A DNA stretch of 64,000 nucleotides from Archilochus colubris (lineage: Eukaryota > Chordata > Aves > Apodiformes > Trochilidae). Position 1 is the stretch's first letter. Each line of letters starts with the position of its first letter. Of the stretch, positions 38,801 to 52,878 are shown piece after piece. Position numbers and translations under genes: made by a program. The notes beneath the pieces were generated by a model, which ran no database searches, was not told the DNA's origin, and saw nothing but the letters and a program-made list of their open reading frames with translations. The stretch spans positions 36,916,874 to 36,980,873 of the forward strand of contig CM041090.1 of the NCBI GenBank assembly GCA_023079485.1, given 5' to 3'.

Positions 38801-40540
38801 AAGAAGACAACAGTCTCTTTGCAGTTCCAGTTTGCTTTCTTGATTAGACTCTTCTTTTGATTGTCATCTTTAGCCTCATTCACCATTTCAGGCAATAAAG
38901 AGGTGTCCTGTGGATTTTTTTGCTACCATGATGTAAGTGCTTACCAGGAAGCAAGCATCCCACCACATGTCCTGCCCTTTCTATCCCACCAGATGTCTGT
39001 GACATTTAAAGATATTCTTTTGGATCTTGTGCCTTTCCATAACCTATTTTTAGGTTAGTGTCACTGGAAATATAGCAGCAAAACTTAATAGTGAGATCTG
39101 AAGCTTTGGAGATGGAGTGACTCCTGGACGTGACTCTCCAAGATGGAGAGGTTTCAGAGAAAGAAGGTGTTTGATGTGTTAATCAAAAGACTTGGAAGGG
39201 GGTGGGGACAAGTTGGGTGGAATGGAGGGAAATGAGGAGCAGAGGTCCTGCCAACACTGTCCAGACAGACCAGGAGCATGGTATTTACCTTTACACAGGT
39301 GGTATTATATGGGTACTGCTTTCTTAAAAGAACTGGAGGTGTTGTCATCCACCTCCCAATTACCAGGAGGCAAATTTCCCTCTATCTGGAGCAGAGCTCA
39401 GCTGGAACATCTTTTAAACCTGATGATTTCAGAGAGGGGAAGAGATGGAACGATGGACCAGCGGGAGATGACATTGATAAAAATCTGACAAAAAGGGTCT
39501 GTGTATGTCCCATACTAGTTTTAGATCTGCACTGATTGTAACGGAGCTGCTCCTGATTTGCATTTGTTTAAATGAAAGCAGAACCTTTCTCTGCCTGCAG
39601 TTCCGGCCCCCAGGCTTGAGGAGCTGGTCCTGCACCAGCTCCCAGGGCGGGAAAGACGTCAAACACTTAACTTTAGGCAGGTGACCTCAGTGCGACTTGT
39701 TGGACCGAGTATTAGACCAAGTAGTAGAAAGAGGAGGTGCTAAAAACAGGCTGGAAAAAAAAAATTAATTGATTTGTCCACACGTGTGGAATAATGACCT
39801 CTGGAAGAAACGCTGCTGCTTGTGCCAGCTATGGCAGGAGCGTGCAGCCCCCCGGGATGCGCTCTGCAGGGCACTCTCCTGCCCTGGCAGGGATTGCTTA
39901 GGAAAACCGCGATTTTCCATCCCTTGTTTCCTTCAACGATCCTTCCTAGTCGGTAGCTGCAAGCAAAATTAGCAGAGGCAGAAACAATAGGAGGGGAAAT
40001 TCCTTCTGGAATGCTACTGTCCGTACCTTAAAACGCACTGGCCGAGTAATGCAAAGGCTTGAGGGAGGAAGGAAGGTGGCAGGGGCAGAGCTCGCACAGA
40101 AATTGGTGTGTAGTGTCTCACTCCTTCGACTCATCCGTCCCTTGGGGCTACGGCAACACGGGTCCCTGAAGAAAATGATAGAAAAGAAGGCTCCGGCCCC
40201 AAACCTTCCTCCTGGTGCCTCCACTCCCAGCTCTCTCACTGGGAGCGGAATCCTTCAAAAAACTGCTGATGGCTTCGTGCAGAGCCAGAATTTTGCATGT
40301 CACAGTATACTTAAAGGGTAACATTTGTGGGCAAAATGCAGCCACCTTCCACTATGTCACAGAAGGATTCGTGGTCTCTTTTCCCTAAAACCCAGCCGCG
40401 GACAGCACGCCGTCCGAGCAGAGCATTGTGCGGAGCAAAATGTCAGGGTTAGGTTTCAAAGGGGTTAGGTTTTCAGTTTGGTTTCGCTCAGGGGAACAGG
40501 GCAAAACTTCCAAGAGGTTTCCCGGAGAGGTTCCCGTCTC
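32807..40540. other. KCNH5: Upstream flank of KCNH5, no gene seen
   Basis: Unique sequence with short T-runs (35893-35905, 37080-37096). CpG dinucleotides become more frequent from about 39900, forming a shoulder of the KCNH5 CpG island. Distal regulatory elements are plausible but cannot be told apart by eye. Confidence 0.65.
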
Positions 40541-40570
40541 GGGAACACCCGGTGGACTACGCACAGCTGA

Positions 40571-41254
<684 letters not shown>

Positions 41255-42023
41255 TAATCGGAACTATGAATTTGTAGCTTTTCTGTTTATATTCATTCTT
41301 CTGTGAGCTGCTTCTGAAAATAAGTAGTCATCACCTAGATCTTCAATCCCAACACCACTCGTCAAGTCATTTTTTTCCTTCTTCTTTTCCTTTACTTCTG
41401 TAATAATTTTGCTTGCAACTGTTTTCACTCGGGGTTCCTAAGTCTATGACACTTCAAAGTCTGTGGCAAAGGTAGTGGAAAAGAGGATGAGAGAGTGACT
41501 GTGATTTGCACTATGGCAGTTTTGTGGCTGAGCATATACGTAAAGAACTGTCTGCAATTGGTCATTGACAGCTCCTCAGGTGAATATTTATAGGATGGGT
41601 TCAGGTCTTCATGACCATCAAATTATTCCTTAAGAGAGTTAATTGTCCTCTTTCATCCAGTGCAAAGTACTGGTCAAGAGTGTTATATACAGCTCCATTC
41701 AAGTTATGATGTGTTTGCAGAACCCCATCTCTCTAGGAGTGTTGGTGTTGTTGCTGCTTTAGGCAAATTTTGTGCTAGTTACATAGCATTTTTGTGTAGT
41801 CTTTGCACTGGCACATAACTACTGAGGTGTGTGTGTTTGCACAAATGATGTCCAGTAGGAGACATCAGATTTGCATCTGGTAAAAGATGTCTCCTTGGAG
41901 AGCCCAAGTTTAAGGTGACCCTGCCTTTCCAGAGCCCTGGTGTGCCAGTGTGCATCTGGGGACAGGAACAGGAAAGGTGAGCAGAACAGGGTATTGTGAA
42001 AAGTTTCCACATTTGTTATTAAT

Positions 42024-42068
42024 CAGGACCCTCATGTCCCTTCCACCTTTCTGTTCCATGATTCTGTA
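42024..42068 (+). mobile_element. Possible decayed CR1 3' tail
   Basis: A CATGTCCCTTCCACC segment followed closely by CCATGATTCTGT resembles the last 40 bases of CR1. It is very short and could be chance. Confidence 0.4.
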
Positions 42069-44993
42069 TTTACCTCCCATTCATACTAATGCGGTCTGGT
42101 GTGCTGGCTTGAGGTTGATTTTGATGGCAGGTAGTGAGTTAGTGAGTCATTGATTACAGTGGGATGAGGAGGTAGTATTTGTTTTACAGTGTTTTAATAT
42201 AAAACACAAATCTGCATTAAGCCATCAACCATTTTCTGGGGGGTTTCCTCTCTCTTCTGTTGCCTGTGTCAGCCCTGTGGTCAGCTGCTTTCTCAGGCTC
42301 TGTAGCAGCATGATCAGTAAGAGCTGGTTTCCTGCAATAGTTTATTTATTTACCAGAATATTAAATGCAAGCTTAATTAACGGGAGGTTATATAGCACTT
42401 TCCCTGAGACAATTTCATAGCACTTGGTGGAATTTAATTACACTTCACAGCTCCTTGTGGAAGAGGATACGCAGAGGCATTCCCAATCTGTTAGAACTGT
42501 GGTGTAAACGGGGCTTGAAGCATCACTGTTGTTTTCCCATGGTCATGTAGGAAGTCTGTGGCAGAGCTAGGAACATGATTTGGGCTTCTGTATCATGTTC
42601 TAATTAAATTACACGTCCTCCTTGGTGAAGGCTAAGCAAAGCTTTGGGATATTAAAAACTGGAAAAGCTCAGAAGGCTTTCAACCACTGTACTTAAAGCG
42701 TATATCCCCTTCCAGTTTAAGACCTGGTCTAATTTAGGAGTGTAAATCATACTGGTCTGCTCATTCATTCTGCTTTGTTTTACTGCCACTGATATTGCCT
42801 AAGCATGATGCTACAGAGGCAAATCTGCCTGAGTGGGCAACAAAGTGAAAAGTGGACTGGAAATTTGTTTTAACTCATGTAAATGGTCAGTGTTTTGCCC
42901 TGAAACAGGATTTAATTCTTATTTTTGTCACCCAGGACACAACCTTATTTGCCCTTTATAGAAGTAGTAATTTTCATTGGATTCAGCAGTGTTTAATCTG
43001 AATTTAATGGTATTCAATAGAGCAAATCTGGTTCAAGCATCTCCTGCCAGTATGCGGTAGAAGGCAAGGAGTTGGTCTGGTGACTGCGTGCTGGGTTTTA
43101 GTTTTGTATTTGGATTCACCAGTTTCCAAGAGATTTTTCATTGACAAGTTGAGGAATGGGATGAAGGCAAGACTGATGATTGTTTTCTAAAATAAATCTT
43201 AAGCATCCTCAAAAAAATCCCAAGCCCTTCTATCACCTTTCTTGGTTAAAGAAGACTCTCTTCTGAGATTTCTCATGGTTATGCAATCCCATTGCATTTC
43301 TTCACCATAAATCTTTTCTTAGCAAACAGGAGGTTTGAAGTTGGAAGTAATGTCCTCTACTAGGCAACAGGTACAGCTGGAAAAGTTAGACAGGTACTTC
43401 AGCCCATCTTCAGGTGAAATGGGAGCAATGGTTTCAAATTACTCAAAGCCAGAGTAATTATTTTTGTAGCAATTACAAAAGCCAAAAATTTGAGTAACAA
43501 AGCTGAAAAAATTGCAGTGATTCTAGGATGTGGGAAGTCAGAAATGGCATAATGGGAACATGGTGTGTAGACCAGTGGTCAGCCTGGTGTTAAAAGCAAT
43601 CATATATTCAATTTCCAGCATTATTCATGTATTTTCTATTTAGGAATGTTGCAGACCTTTCCTTTTCGTTCTAGTTTTGCATACAAAACAGGTTAAAACT
43701 GTGGGAGAAGTGCTTGTGGTCAGTCAGTTGTGGGGTAAACCATCAAAGTGCTGTGCAGAAAGAAATGGGGTGGCCATTCATCTTCTGCCCTCTGTATGGA
43801 GGGGTGGGATTTCTGGACTGCTCTGCTGAACATTCCTCTCCCAGACAGAGTGTTTGGGAAAGATGGAGCAGCTGCCAAAGTGATGGGGGAGGACACCCAT
43901 GGTATCCCTTGCCCCAGGAACCTCTCTTTTGGAGGTAACTTTATACCTTGGAGCTTGTGCAGTGTTTTAGAGCAGCAGCAGCAGCACACTTTGCTTTTTG
44001 GACAGTGGCAGGTAGCAGGTGGTTACCAAAGTGTTTTGTGGTATATGGTTACCTCTGAGCTGCTTTGTGGGTTCTTCACACCACAGCTGAGGTCCATTTG
44101 AGGGCAGACAAAGTCTGTGGGGAGAAACAGGGTCTCTCATTAGACCAGCTGCTGCAGTTGGTAGAAAGGGACAAAACCCTCAGGAGACTTAGACCTATCT
44201 ATAGGGTAACCTGAGTGAAATGCAATCTTTTTCTTTCCTTTTAAAGCACAGCGATAATACATCGAGTCTTATCTGAGACTCGCAAAGATTGATATGATCT
44301 TGCTACAGCCTTGCCTGTGCCCTGGATATTAAGAAAACCAGGTGTTTAGCTGAGCTGAAAGATTGTTTTGTGAGAGCACTGGGTTAAATCACATTAAAGT
44401 GACTGCTGTTTACTACCATTAGTGTTTTGGGCATCTAATAAGGTCCTTCCTTAGGGCAATGTTCCGTCTCCTAAGATGTTCTCAACAGTCTGTGCCCATT
44501 ATCAGTCATGTTGTTGGTTGGTTCTTCCATGCATTCACAGCTCTGGCTGATACTGACCCAAACTCAACATAGCAGAGATCCAGTGGGTACAAAATTGGGG
44601 AAGTCTCTAGTGCAAGGGTGGGCTTTGCAGACCCGGCTGATGTGCAGAGAGATCTGGTGAGATGAACCATGTTTGCAGGGGCAGAGAAATGTGTCTGCCT
44701 TGCCTGCCCATCTTTACCCTTCACATGTTCCAACAGCAAAAGCATTAATGTTGCCTTAATAGCATAATTTGCTTTTATGGTAGAGAATAAGTTTAGGAAA
44801 AGGTTAACTCTGGGATTATGGCAATATGCAATAAAGAGTGCTAATAGCCCGGAAGAGGGGCTTAATTTAGTGAAAGCCTATATTTACATATATATTCTTA
44901 CCTGTGTGATAAGAGTCACCATTATTACTTATTTCTGTTGCAGTAACTCCTAGAAGCTTCCTTAGGTCTTTCACAAATGTATTTTGACATTTG

Positions 44994-45050
44994 GGCTGAA
45001 ACCTTGGCCCCATAAAGCTTTCATGAGGATTTTACCATGAGCTTTAATGA
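44994..45050. mobile_element. Possible ancient palindromic repeat fragment
   Basis: GGGCTGAAACCTTGGCCCCA followed by a TTTTACCATGAGCTTTAATG segment resembles an old amniote element of the type 'tgaaatcctggccccattga'. Only one arm is recognisable. Confidence 0.35.
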
Positions 45051-48000
45051 AACATTTAATTCTCAGCATTTTTCAGATTTCGTGCTCTGTTCCTACAAGG
45101 AGTTCCTACTCACAGGGGTATATTCCCTGCTGCATCCCTGTGACTTTGATGGACTAAAGGATCAGCCCTCTTTACAGGTGACTGTGGTGTGTCAGGGCAG
45201 GGTACCCAGGAAGGAAAATGAGTGTCACATCTGAAGTGCTGAGACACCTTCTTATTTTTTTATTACAGTGGCATTACAGATCAAATAAATGTCTCTTTTC
45301 TCTCCCATCCTTACTGTTCTATGTAGCACACCTGATGTCTAATGGGCAGAGTGACAAAACATCACTGTTCCCATGGGACATGATACACATAGAGGCTTCT
45401 CTTCCCTAGATGAACACAAGCTGCGTTTTCTTCTGATCCACATTAAGTTACACAGGCTACAGAGAGAAAGTACTTTAAAGCAAGTTGTTTCAAGTTTACA
45501 GTCATCCTCTGAACAAAACGCAGACATCAGCACTTCCCTAAATCTCTACATAAAATAGCAGGATAAAGTGAAGGGGGAAAAGTTTCCATCCTCCACTTCA
45601 GTTGAGTTCAGAGGAGTTACTGAAGCCATGGCCAAGGAGCTGATGTCTTTAGAGCTTGCTTTGGTTTGCTGAATGCAGAAGGATTAACTGTATCTGCTGC
45701 TGAAATTGGGGGACTTTTACATGATATAAAATTTTTTATGTCTTTTTAAAAAGAAAAATTAATTGGTTAGGGCAGTTCATTACTATTGCATTAATTTAGA
45801 AACCCAAATAATGCCATATCATTAGCTAAAGGAATAGATGGATTTCCTTGAGTTCTCATCAGCTGCTTTGTAAATTGTGGATCTTATCTTACTAATATTT
45901 CTTTCTCTGTGTGTGGGATGGGGTGGTGGGAGAGACCTTGTTCTTCACATCTTGGGAAGGCTGGAGCTCTGATGAGCTCTTGCCACAAGAGGTCACTGCA
46001 AGAGTTGCTGCGTTCCCAGTTAATGTTTAAATCAGAGAGAGAAGAAAAAAATGAAATTACTGACTTTTTTTAGAGTAAACATCCAGGTTTTTTATTGCTG
46101 TTGGAAGGAGTGCACAGCCAAAGAATAATTTCAGGAAGTTAAGTGAGCTGTGGAAATACATTTAATTAGCCTGTTTAACAGAGTACTGTTTGGTGGTTAG
46201 CTGGGAGTTTGTTATTCTTCTGGAAAGCTGAGGGGATGATATTTTCCGGTTTGATAAAATTAAGTAATAAAAGAAGATTTTTGGATTTAATACTCTAATG
46301 ACTCCCTTTTCAGAGAAAAGAAAAAAAACTCTAATACTTGTTTAATCAGCACACTGGGTTTGTTGAGCTAATCTCAGGTAGCTGGGGCTCCATCCTGCAA
46401 CCGTGTGTGGCACCTGCACTACTGGCACAAAGAGGGCAGGTCAGGAGAGGCAGAAAAATCTCTGCTCAAACAGGTTTTTTGGGATCCAGCCAGGCTCTGT
46501 GAAACTGCAGCCAGGGCTAGTTTGGGGCTGAGTGTTTGCAAGAGGAGCCCCTGTGTCTGAACGGCTGCTGCTGCCACAATTTTCTCATCTGGGAATGTGA
46601 GGCAAGCAGTCTCATTTGTATACAGCTAAAAATGTGATTTTTTTAGTTGCTCCCCAAGGGTGGCTGTGTGCTTTGAGTGAAAGATACAGCGTGCTCCAGT
46701 TCAGATTTATTCTCACTACGTCTGTGTTGTATTCTGCATAACTTTAATAGAGAACAGATTCAGCGGTGGCATTTAGAAGATAACTGGGATAGGTGAGGTT
46801 CAGTTTAACTGCAGGATAAATGAATGTGTGTGGGAGACACTGTGATCAGGATTGTATAAAATGGTTTTTTTTTGCAGACAACCCACAGGGACTCTCTATT
46901 GACTCAAAACTCTTCGTAGGGTCAATGGTGTTGTGCCACAGTGAAGGCAGGAGACTGGGCTGCTTGCTGGCTTTCTCATTTGGAGTAATTAAAGTCAATT
47001 TTTTAAGTTTTCAGGAGGTAAATTCTAGACAGAGTCTTATGCTAAGTGACTTACACGTGAATTTAATATTTCAGCCAATGCTGGTTTATTTATCTTTTGC
47101 TTTATTCGAGGAGCAGTTATTTGGGGCGTGAAACAGATCATTTAGCAGAGTCGATATGGTGGTGTATTGCTTTGGGTTTAGCCCTCTTTGCTTTTTCATC
47201 CTATGAGTATTAAATAAAAACAACACTGGTACAGAAAGGTGACGTAAGGAGTTAGTCCTTTGAGAAATTTTTTTTTTCAGGCAAGCGTCGCTTAATGTGC
47301 TGGATAAATTGGATGACACCAATGTTTTGCATGCTTTAAAAACACTGGGGAAATAATAGCTTTGTTAGAAAACAGCAGTGTGGTTTTATAGTAAGGAGTA
47401 CAAAGCGCTGGTGGAGGCTTCTAGCACAGTGGTTTGGCTGCAGCAGACCCAGAGCTGGGAGGATGCTAATGCCCATGGAGGCTGATTTCAAAGGGCAGTG
47501 CCCTCCAGAAGAGTTTAGGACTTTCTGTTGTATTCCCTGGGGATGCAGTATGTCTTGAGCATATGGTTGGAATCACTGTGAACAACACCAGTAGAAATAT
47601 GTGTTATCGGGGCCAAGACTTACTCAGGAGAGCTAAAAGAAAATAAAAAATGAGAACATTTTTAGAACTCCCCTCCTCAACACACACATGGAGGAGCCCC
47701 ACAAGTTTTCCAAGATGGTCTAAACAAGACTGCTGCAATATGCTGACCCTGTGTAGTTAAACGGAGAGTCAGCTGACAGCAGTTTAAGTGGTTTGGAGCT
47801 TTTTTAAGACAGCATTAGCAGAAAAGGCAAACTCCAGATCCTGTTTCACAGACCCTGTCAGGTCCAGGTGCATTTGCTCTGCAATGGAAGGGCAGTGATT
47901 CTGAAGGGCAGCTCAGCGTGAAGTTGTTTGAGTTTATTTCTAGATGGAAAAACTGATGTTTTTTATAGTTATAATTATTATTATTTGTGTTCTGCTACTA

Positions 48001-49006
48001 CTTCATTTTTTAAAGCATCTTTTCAATGCTGACTTTCTGAGGTTAGTTGCCTGTCTTGTGTGGATGAGATTGAATTCTGAAATGGTGATTTAAATGATTT
48101 TGGTTACAAATGGTCCCCAAGCATTCTAGAGAAAAGATGATTGGAGACAATGTTTCTCACTTGGATAAGCATATCTTCTGGGATGATTTAGCTATTCTTG
48201 CTCTCCTGTCATTACATAACATGAATTTTGCACTGCTTTGGGCATTACGTTGGTTAAAAAAATTGCTTGCACACTGTAATCTTATCTTTTTGTGTGTGTG
48301 TTTAAACAAAACAAGGCTCAGAGCTGTGTTGAGTATTAGCTACTTCAAGACAGAGTAAAATTAAAGGCTTGCTGTTCTAAAACATAGGATGTCTCTGTAT
48401 AAAAGAGCCTTTTTACAAAATGCAAGTCTGGCAACAGTATACAGGGCTTTTAAGAATTTTTTTTCTCAACTGTGTTGTTCAACCTGAAGTTTTGCTAACT
48501 GTATGCCTCTCATAACCCAGCTCCCTGCCATCAATATTAAACTTTGTAAACAGGAGAGTTATATGAGGTAATAAAAATGCCTCTTTACTTCCTAAGAAGA
48601 ATGTAGCAACTCTGAGATAGGCGAGGCTGCTGGCAGAGCTCCCCTTCCCTGCTCTTTCCCAGACAGGCACTGATGTTCAGATGTGCTCACTCAAAGAACT
48701 TACACAAGCTGCAGATGTGTTCTTTGGTCTTTCTGCAATATATCAGAAAGTGAAATAGGTGGAGAGAAAAATTGGTGGAGGTATTGGCATCAAGACAATC
48801 TTAGAAATACTAAAAATGTACTTTTACCCCTAAGGAGAAGGGAAGTGGAAGTTTATTTTTAGTGCATCAGCAAAATCCAAGCGAGGGTGAACACATTACC
48901 AGACATTTCAGGCTGACCATCCTACAAGTTTTGTAGGGAGCTGCATCTTTTCAAAGTATGAGGTACCACCACGTGCTTATCTGGATCACAGCTGCATAAA
49001 GTTTCA

Positions 49007-49100
49007 TATACTGGATCAGACCATTGATCAATCAGATTGCCTGTCCTGCTTTCAGCAATGTCTGAAAGTGTCTACTGGACCAGGGGAGAAGTCCCCAGCC
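49007..49100 (+). mobile_element. Ancient CR1/L3-like repeat fragment
   Basis: TACTGGATCAGACCATTGAT followed by TTGCCTGTCCTGCTTTCAG and GCAATGTCTGAAAGTG resembles an old repeat abundant in reptile genomes, an early-diverging CR1-type 3' end. Divergence is high; the assignment is by memory of the consensus. Confidence 0.45.
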
Positions 49101-49429
49101 TCCATGGTTAAATACTTGTGGGATTGGGTGCTGCTGTGTGTGGAGAGAGAAGACTTTCCTTTCTGGGTCATAGCACAGATATTACACAAGGTTTAGTTAC
49201 CAGTGTTATACTGCAGAACTCAAACTATATTTATGCGTGGCCACCACAACATTGGATACCAGTGGCAATCCCTGTTGTGATGCTGCTCTTTCAGTAAAGT
49301 TATAGTTTACCTAAAACACTGAGTAAATTCAGGTGTTCTGGTGTGGGCATAGTGCCTGAGTTCTGTCTTGCCCAGTTAGTTATAGCTAAACTCTGTTAAG
49401 AAATACTTATCTGTGGGAATACCTCCAAT

Positions 49430-49582
49430 AGAATATATATATATTCTATGTATATAGAATATATATATGCATAATATATATATATAGAATATATTATGCA
49501 TATATATATTCTATATATATATTCTATATACATAGAATATATATATTATAAATATATATATTATTATATATATAGAATATAG
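49430..49582. repeat. AT-rich palindromic microsatellite
   Basis: About 150 bases of alternating AT with recurring GAATATATAT and ATATATTC arms on the same strand, so the block is made of nested inverted repeats. It lies in KCNH5 intron 1 and could extrude a cruciform. Assembly or length errors are common in such DNA. Confidence 0.93.
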
Positions 49583-51327
49583 CTCTTGTGTATTGGATCC
49601 AACAGGGAGACAGCTGTGATGTCTTTGCTGTGCTCTTCACCCTGAAATTTGCAGACTCCTTTTCTTGTTGCCTCCTTTTGTTTTTCTTCTAAAGAAGGTG
49701 CAAAACACCAGTCTTATCTACTGAAGACTAGAGGAGGCAAGGAGAGCTTGCCTCTGCCATAAAGGGGTCTGATCCTGGGTCTGTCTTGCAGAGGCATCTG
49801 TCCTGGGGTCAGGTTTTGGTGTGTGGCATTGCAGGGCTCATTCTCATGCTTTAGAAAAGACTGATTATGTGGAGGTCCTTTGGCTTACTCCAAAAAAGGT
49901 TTTTTGGATTAATTAACCAAGGTGGAGTGTGGGCCATCCTGGGAAGGTGAGGACCAGGAGTGAATGTGGGATTTGCTGATGGAGATGCACCCAGTGCTTG
50001 CCTGCAACAATACCAATGGGGCACATCCTTAGGCTGCTATAGGGTGAGTGCCATGGGCTGGGAGTATTTCTTCCTTGTTGCTTGCAAGGACCAGGGAGGT
50101 ATCTTAGGAAGGAGCAAGCAAGTTGGCAGGCTGCAGGCAGCTCTGTAGCACACTTGTCTTTTGCTATATGAAAACTTAGCAGTAGCTAAGAGGCTGCTAT
50201 GGGACTTCAACACAAAAGTCACTGCTGCAGGGCATTGAGGGACATCATGGTGCCCTTGGCTGAGGGTGTTTGCTATGGAGCTGCTGGAAAAGGAGGCCAG
50301 GAGGCCAGGAGCCAGTTGTGTTGGGAGGGAACAGACTCATCTGTGGTGTTGCACTGCTATGGCAACTGGAGATGGAGATGGAAATGAGGTTTCTCCAACC
50401 CTCTCCAGCCTCTCTTACACCAGGTCCAAGTAGCCAGGTGGCAATCTAACAGAGTGGAATTTGCCTTAGTCAGACTGATGGAAATCTTAACCTAAGACAC
50501 AACAACTGTGACTGACCTCTCTTAGCAAGGAAACCATGTAACTGAGTTGTAGAAATAGGGAAGTCAAGCATGCAGGTAGATTCAGTCCAAGACTGGATGT
50601 TAGGACCCAGCCTCAGGGGAGGTAGCTGCAGAACTATCATGGGTCATTAGTAGCGATGGTGTGATATAAAACAGTCTGTTCTCCAGCTATAGAAAACTCC
50701 TAGAGACCCTGAGGTTGTGTTCTCTACTAAGCAGTCTCTGTTGTTGACCAAAGTTTGGCTCCAAAACTGAGATATTAGAAAAGATACTAGGAGTCACAGC
50801 AGAGGACTCAAAGCAAAAGCTCTTCTGGGTCCTTTTGCACTCTGCAATTTTAAGAAATTATGGAGAAAAAAAAAAAAAGAAAAAAATGTTATCTCAAAGT
50901 GTCCTGTCATCCAGTGTGCAGTTTGGATGTTTACAGCTGAGTATGAACTGTTTACTGCTGGCTAATGTAAAATTAAGTCTGCCTGGAGTTTTGATCTGGA
51001 TACATTTCTGGATAAATTGTACAGTTAGGGAATAATTAATAGGTGTCTTGGTTGGGGAAAATAACATGGCTTCAGATAAAATGTAGGGTAAGTGTGGATT
51101 CCTGTGGATGCTGAGACTTGGGTACACAATTTAACTGAAGGGTCAGATGCTGATCCATTCTTCCTTAAATTTTATCAAGCTGCTCACTGAACAGCAGCAT
51201 TAATGAAACATGGATTCCTATGGCTTTGTGCTCACAGTTAGATTTATTTGTCTCTAACAAGAGGCAAACACTGATTCAAAATTTTTCTTCAGCTGGAATA
51301 GGGCACACATACATATTCGCCTGCTGA

Positions 51328-51347
51328 GAATGAATGAATGAATGAAT
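51328..51347 (+). repeat. (GAAT)n microsatellite
   Basis: Five GAAT units in tandem in KCNH5 intron 1. Confidence 0.93.
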
Positions 51348-51556
51348 AAGCCTTATTTGCTTAGGAGACAAGGATTAAAAAGTCAGTTAATAAGGGGAAA
51401 TTCATGGGGACAAAAGAAAACATCCTAGTATCTGGTCAAGTTTCTAGTACATATACTATATATCTGATCTAACCTTACAAATACTAATAACTACCCGAAT
51501 ACTTCTCCGAATACTTCTGATGCCTTCTTTTTTCTAATTTTATGGGTTCTCTTTTC

Positions 51557-51576
51557 TTTTTTTTTTTTTTTTTTTT
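51557..51576 (+). repeat. T20 homopolymer
   Basis: Twenty consecutive T, followed some 30 bases later by a second T-run of about 12. Located in KCNH5 intron 1. Confidence 0.95.
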
Positions 51577-52878
51577 AAGCCATCAGTAGTTTGGCTCTAT
51601 GGTTTTTTTTTTTTCCCTCCAGAATTTCGACTGGGTTTGATCAGTTTGGTGTCTGCCTTACCAAATATTTGGAAATCTGTGGGTGTAAAGAAGTATAAAA
51701 TCCATCGAAAACAACCATTAAATGCCGTATGTCAGCTGCTGGCTGCAACACATCTTCTGCTGTGTACTCTGTGTCCTGAAACACTTATGTGGTGGGAATA
51801 CACAACCACAATTATGTCTGTCAGATGGGGAGGCTTCGAAGCAGAGTTGTCAGCTTTTGAATAAGTCCTCTGGGGAGCACCCAGATGTGCAAAGCATCCA
51901 CTAGGGGAGTTTGGTGTTGCAGTCTCTCATTGACCAGGTTGCGCCCCATGGATCTAGATTCATGAGCAAAACTTGGTGAAAAGCAATCCCCTGAAGAATT
52001 CTCTTTCCAAATCTTATTAGAGGACTTGTAAAATTGCTTGTTTCCCTGTGTGGTGGGAAATGGAAGAGCTGCTGATCCTCCCATCATCTCCAGCTTCTGG
52101 GATGTCCCCCCCAAACAAGGGGGACGTTGGTTTTGGAGGCTGGTGGTGTTTCCCTTTTTCCAGATTGGAGAAGATGAAAGGTGTTGGGGGTCATCAGTAC
52201 AATGCAATGAGCTCCAGCAAATGCTGGGGTTTCCAAGAGGTGGAATGTCCCCTGTGTTAGTGTCTGTGCTGGGCAGGAAGGGCTGCTGAAAGCTAAGAAT
52301 ATTTGGTGAAATGCTTTGGCTTCACTTCTTGTCTCCTGCTGTGTGTAGAGAGGGCATCTCCCTTTGGGTTTGAAAGCAGATTTTTTAAATTGGCATTTAG
52401 GCTTGACAATATTTGGGATGGATTCAACTGGAATCTTTGAGCTTAAAAGTGTTAGGTTTCACAAAATCTAAACTTCTCTTTCTCACATGGGTTGGCTTTT
52501 AAATATTTTTAATCTGCTTTTCTGTAGAAAATCCAGTAATTTCCAGAGTATTTTTTCCAAGTTCATGCTTGTACTGAGAAAAGAAATAAATACTGTTTTT
52601 TTCAGTACATTTTCCTTGTTCAACAGAATAATGTTTGCATAATGTACAATCCAGTCACAGTTTTAAATACTATGAGAAGGATGTGTGTGGCTCATGCAAA
52701 CACAGCGTCACTTTTATGTGAAAATGAATGGGTTCAACTGAGCATATGTCTGTAAGTAACTGGCTATTATGAGGAAAATTTGCATTTCTTCTACCCCCCT
52801 CCCAAGAACTGCTGGAAAGAACATTTCCTATTGTTTCTATACAGCAGTCATTGTTAATAGTTTTATTTTATAAAATAT

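Noticed and set aside
40400..40411. GGACAGCACGCC as a REST/NRSF (RE1) silencer site upstream of a neuronal gene
   Set aside because: Only the right half resembles the RE1 consensus; the left half is not present at either standard spacing.
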